From NCBI GenBank assembly GCA_022497155.1, contig MU385723.1:558001-622000 (forward strand): DNA of 64,000 bases, given 5' to 3'. Under the pieces are notes generated by a model. It searched no databases, was not told the origin of the DNA, and worked only from the letters and a program-made list of their open reading frames with translations. The stretch comes from Whalleya microplaca (taxonomy: Eukaryota; Ascomycota; Sordariomycetes; Xylariales; Xylariaceae). Position 1 is the first letter of the stretch. Each line of letters starts with the position of its first letter. Below are positions 60,733-64,000 of the stretch, piece by piece. The translations under genes were made by a program, and so were the position numbers.

Positions 60733-61155
60733 ATGCTGTCCCTCTACCTCCAAGCCGAGTCCCAGAGATGGGCAGCAGCACAACAGCAACACAGCTACAA
60801 CTACCCCGCCTCGCCCTCCTCCACCATCTCCGACAGCGACTCAATCTTCTCCGCAAGCAGATCACGGCGCTCGTCGGTCTCGAGCGTGGCGTCCGAGGAC
60901 CTGCAAGCCCCGGCGCAACAGTTCGAGCAGCCGCGCGACGTCAACGGCGCGCCCATCACGGTGTACGCCTCGCTGGCGCAGGCGGCGCAGCGCAGCGCGC
61001 AGGCCGTCGAGGCGCCGCGCCGCCTGGTCACGCCGGGCAAGCTGTACGAGAACGAGGAGGACGACGACGAGATCGTCGAGTACGAGCCCTCGTCCCCGTC
61101 CCCGTTTCCGGCCCAACAACTCACCACCACCTCGAATGTTGTGGCCGTCGGTTGA
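60733..61155 (+). CDS. 140-aa Ser-rich, acidic hypothetical protein
   Basis: A single-exon frame with a good Kozak-like start (CACCATG) and a long CA-rich leader. The product begins MLSLYLQAESQRWAAAQQQ, has a Ser-rich basic patch (SASRSRRSSVSSVASED) that looks like a phosphorylation target, an Ala/Gln-rich helix, RRLVTPGKLYENEEDDDEIVEYEP and a Ser/Pro tail. It is probably mostly disordered. No family is recognised, but the segment around TPGKLYENEEDDDEIVEYEPSS looks like a short conserved motif. High GC makes antisense frames long as well, so coding on this strand is inferred from the start context and leader. Confidence 0.65.
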   Translation: MLSLYLQAESQRWAAAQQQHSYNYPASPSSTISDSDSIFSASRSRRSSVSSVASEDLQAPAQQFEQPRDVNGAPITVYASLAQAAQRSAQAVEAPRRLVTPGKLYENEEDDDEIVEYEPSSPSPFPAQQLTTTSNVVAVG

Positions 61156-62089
61156 GTTCACAGTAGTAAAACGCCAAGTCCCAGGTTAAGATAGTGGGTG
61201 TGGACTATAGCCTTGGCTTGGCTCTTGGGAATGATCGTCACAGGTCTATTTCTGTACCCTACCTACGACGTGGATGGTACAGTACCGGTATTGGGATGGT
61301 TAAAGTGGGTTTTTACTACTATGACAGCAGCAGAGCAGCTCCTGAGCTCGCAGCTCGCAACACCTTGGCGCCCAGTTTTTTTTCTTGAGGAGACTGGACG
61401 GACGGACTTGTGGGACTTTTTGATTTATTGGATTACGGATTACGGATTACGGATTGCTTGCGCGTTATGAGGCTACATAGTACAGCGGGAAACGGGCGTT
61501 CAGGATGGGGACAATGATGAATGGCTAACCTACCGACTAGCGAACGAGAGAATATCTCGCAATGGGATGGATGGATGGTCGGTCGGCTGTTTTATTGAGA
61601 GCGAGCCTGCGAGCGAGAATGATGATGCAACGAAGATACCCCCCAACCAGACAAGCTTTTGATAAAATAAATTCGAAATGTCTCTTCTCTCTATACAATT
61701 AAATGAGATTCTAACATAACTGGTGGTATTGATTGATCTTGATCTACGTTTCTTTCTATATATGTATATGTATGGTGTGATAATCGTCTCTTTCTGAACT
61801 GCTAAGCTCTTCCCCCCCCTTGTTCGATGTATGTTGACCTAGTGATCTATCTATTTAGCTTGCCCAACCGACCGCATGCATCCTCAGTGAAGTATTGTAT
61901 GGAAATTGGGAAAAGTCTTGGACCACCACCCCAACGATTGATTCCAAGCCTGGGCGCTCTAAATTTTATGAGCAGATATGATGCCACTGGACATGATCCG
62001 AGTATGATCTGAGTTTATCTAAGTATATGTGATGATTTGAACTCTTCTAAATTGAAATAGAAATGGGAACGGAAGTGATTCATAAGTCC
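61156..62089. other. intergenic with a 7-bp repeat
   Basis: 934 bp between the Ser-rich gene and the ligase stop. It contains a GATTACG tandem repeat (61431-61455) and short frames without motifs. Confidence 0.5.
61431..61455. repeat. 7-bp tandem repeat (GATTACG), three copies plus a partial
   Basis: Three exact units and a partial, in a region likely to be the 3' side of the Ser-rich gene. Confidence 0.93.
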
Positions 62090-63947
62090 TTATAGCTTGG
62101 CCTTCGGCGACCCCTGCTTCTGCATCGTCTCGGCCACGATGCGTCGCTGGATCTTGCCCGTCGCTGTCTTGGGCATGATTTCGGTGAAGTAGACCTGCCG
62201 TCGTTAGCTAACCTGATTCTTATGATTTACCTTTGAAAGATCCGGAACACACGAAAATGCAATGAAATGAGACAGAAACTCACCTGCTTAGGCACCTTAA
62301 ACTTCGCCAACTTCTCCCCCACCCACGCCCTCAGCTCATCCTCCCCCAACTTCGCACCCGTCTTCAGCACGATGGCGACGCCGATATCCTGCCCGTACAG
62401 CTCATCCGGGATCGCAAAACTCACAGCCTCGGCAACGGCCTCGTGTTTCGCTAACACATTATCCAGCTCGATGGGGCTGATCTTCTCGCCGCCCTTGTTG
62501 ATGAGCTCCTTGATGCGGCCCGTGATGACGACGTAGCCGTCCGCGTCCTTCTTCCCCTGGTCCCCCGTGCGGAAGAAGCCGCCCCTGTGGAACGCAGTCG
62601 CGTTGGCCACCGCGTTGTTCAGGTACCCGGACGTCACGTTCTCGCCGCGGATGCAGATCTCGCCCTCGGCGCCCTGTGGGAGCTCGGTGCCCGCGTCGTC
62701 CAGGATCGCCACCTCGACGCCCTGGCCGAGGCCGACGGTGCCGGGCTTGCGCTGCGCGGGCGGCAGCGGGTTCGAGGTCATCTGGTGCGCGGCCTCGGTC
62801 ATGGCGTAGGCCTCGAGCACGGGGGCGCGGAACTTGTCCTCGAGCTGGTGGAAGACGGTGGGGGACAGCGGCGAGGAGCACGAGCGGATGAAGCGGATCT
62901 TGGGTAAGGGGTTTGGCGTCGGGTTCCGGAGCAGGATCTGGTGGATCGTGGGCACGGCCGTGTACCAGTTCGCCCCGTGCGCGGCGAAGTCGTGCCAGAA
63001 CTCGTGGGCGGAGAATTTCGTGGGCACGATCATGGAGCCGCCGGAGTAGAGGGGTGCTAGGAGCGCGCAGAGGAGGCCGTGGACGTGGAAGAGCGGCATG
63101 ACTAGCATGGTTCTATCTTGGGCTGTGAGCTGATATGTCGCCTGGATGTTTTCTATGATATAGATTAGAACCACGGTCCTTTCAACTCCTGATATACGTT
63201 CACAAGAGGCTACGGCTACAATTGAAACCAAATTATCAACTTACTCATTGTCCGTGTCAAGTTACGATGCGCTAAAGGAACCTAATTCAGCCAATCATCA
63301 GCAAAGGCACACTCATAGACGTATGACAGGAGACTCTACATACGACTTTCGGTCGAGACGTTGTACCACTAGCAGCCATGTAAGTCAGTGGTCAATTCTC
63401 ACAGCCGGCAGCAGCAGAATTCAGCTCCCTACCTTGTATGCAAGACCAGCGCCACATCGTCAGGCTGCGGCTGCAGCACCTTCTCTTGGCCCTTCCCCTT
63501 CAGCTGGCCGAGATCCTTGACATCGAGCGCCACCTCCCTCTTCACGGGGTCCCAGTAGCACTCGGCGACGGCGGCATTGAACTTCCTGGCGGCCTTGACG
63601 GAGGGCGCATTGGCGGCGTAGGCGCCGCGGGGCACGAGCACGACGGCGGACTTGATGTCGTCGATGTAGAACTCGAACTCGTCCTGCTTGTAGGCCGGGT
63701 TCAGAGGGGCTGCGGTGCCACGCTGCCAGGACGTGGCCAGGAACGAGACGATGAACTCGTAGGAGTTGACGGTGGCGATGGACACGGGCGAGCCCTTCGC
63801 GATGCCGAGGCGCGCGAGCTTGCGCTGGAAGGCGGCGCACTCGGCCTGCAGGTCCTGGTAGGTGACGGTCAGGGGGGTCGGCTTCGAGGGTATTATGACG
63901 GCGACTGAGGAGGCGGCCCCGTGGATGGAGCTTTGGAGGGTTGCCAT
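62090..63947 (-). CDS. PCS60: peroxisomal AMP-forming acyl/oxalate-CoA ligase, Pcs60-like
   Basis: Exons in gene order are 63947-63433, 63368-63344, 63281-63245, 63152-62284 and 62194-62090, giving 516 aa. The enzyme makes an acyl-AMP then an acyl-CoA; yeast Pcs60 acts on oxalate. The 25- and 37-nt exons rebuild the nucleotide loop SGTTSRPKVVPLAHRNLTRTMKN across three introns. Other ANL-family motifs are PLFHVHGLL, EAYAMTEAAHQ, RTGDQGKKDADGYVVITGR and the final catalytic-lysine motif PKTATGKIQRR. The C-terminus is AKL, a peroxisomal targeting signal type 1. Motif order and length match Pcs60. The substrate (oxalate, a medium-chain acid or a coumarate-like acid) cannot be fixed from sequence. 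Confidence 0.92.
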
Positions 63948-64000
63948 TGTTCGTTACACCGCGTATGTATATCAATGGCTGGCTGGCTGGGCATGCAGAA

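Overview
The window is nuclear DNA of a filamentous ascomycete, most likely Pezizomycotina and probably Sordariomycetes. The evidence is short GT-AG introns of about 50-110 bp with CTAAC-like branch sites, multi-exon genes on both strands with no operons, a HET-domain relic, and clear fungal orthologues (ATG7, OMA1, a fungal-type dCMP deaminase, a sphingolipid delta-4 desaturase, a Pcs60-like ligase, ribosomal P1). I cannot place the order. Exon joins were worked out by eye from reading frame, splice motifs and family conservation; no alignment or expression data were used.

Layout. 1-8.1 kb is gene-poor and holds one small bZIP transcription factor. 8.2-16 kb has a single-pass cell-surface protein, a broken HET-type incompatibility gene, mitochondrial OMA1, a soluble cytochrome b5 and, tail-to-tail with it, a cytochrome P450 that appears to carry one extra G at an intron donor. 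16-20 kb is nearly empty. 20-26 kb holds a 67-aa membrane protein, a P-loop/dCMP deaminase and ATG7, the last two head-to-head. 27.6-33.6 kb has a protein resembling a nucleotidyltransferase fold, an unusual cluster of near-perfect hairpins, an MFS transporter with a 13-nt exon, and an ER J-domain protein. 33.6-43 kb is a 9.4-kb gene-poor stretch with a small Cys-rich ORF and a probable decayed Cys-rich gene. An F-box protein follows at 43-45 kb. 48.7-64 kb is a dense housekeeping block: sphingolipid desaturase, VAP/Scs2 contact-site protein, UBA-UBX protein, ribosomal P1, a UPF0662/DUF2408 protein, a YCII-domain protein, a small Ser-rich protein and a peroxisomal AMP-forming CoA ligase.

The genes do not form an obvious single pathway or cluster. 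The most suggestive neighbour pair is cytochrome b5 with P450 (a possible redox partner). The desaturase, VAP and J-domain proteins all act at the ER, but that may be chance. No complete transposon, tRNA, rRNA or novel multi-gene system was identified. The items most worth checking are the HET relic with an in-frame loss of its core, the P450 donor-site lesion, the nucleotidyltransferase-like gene with altered metal-site residues, and the hairpin cluster.
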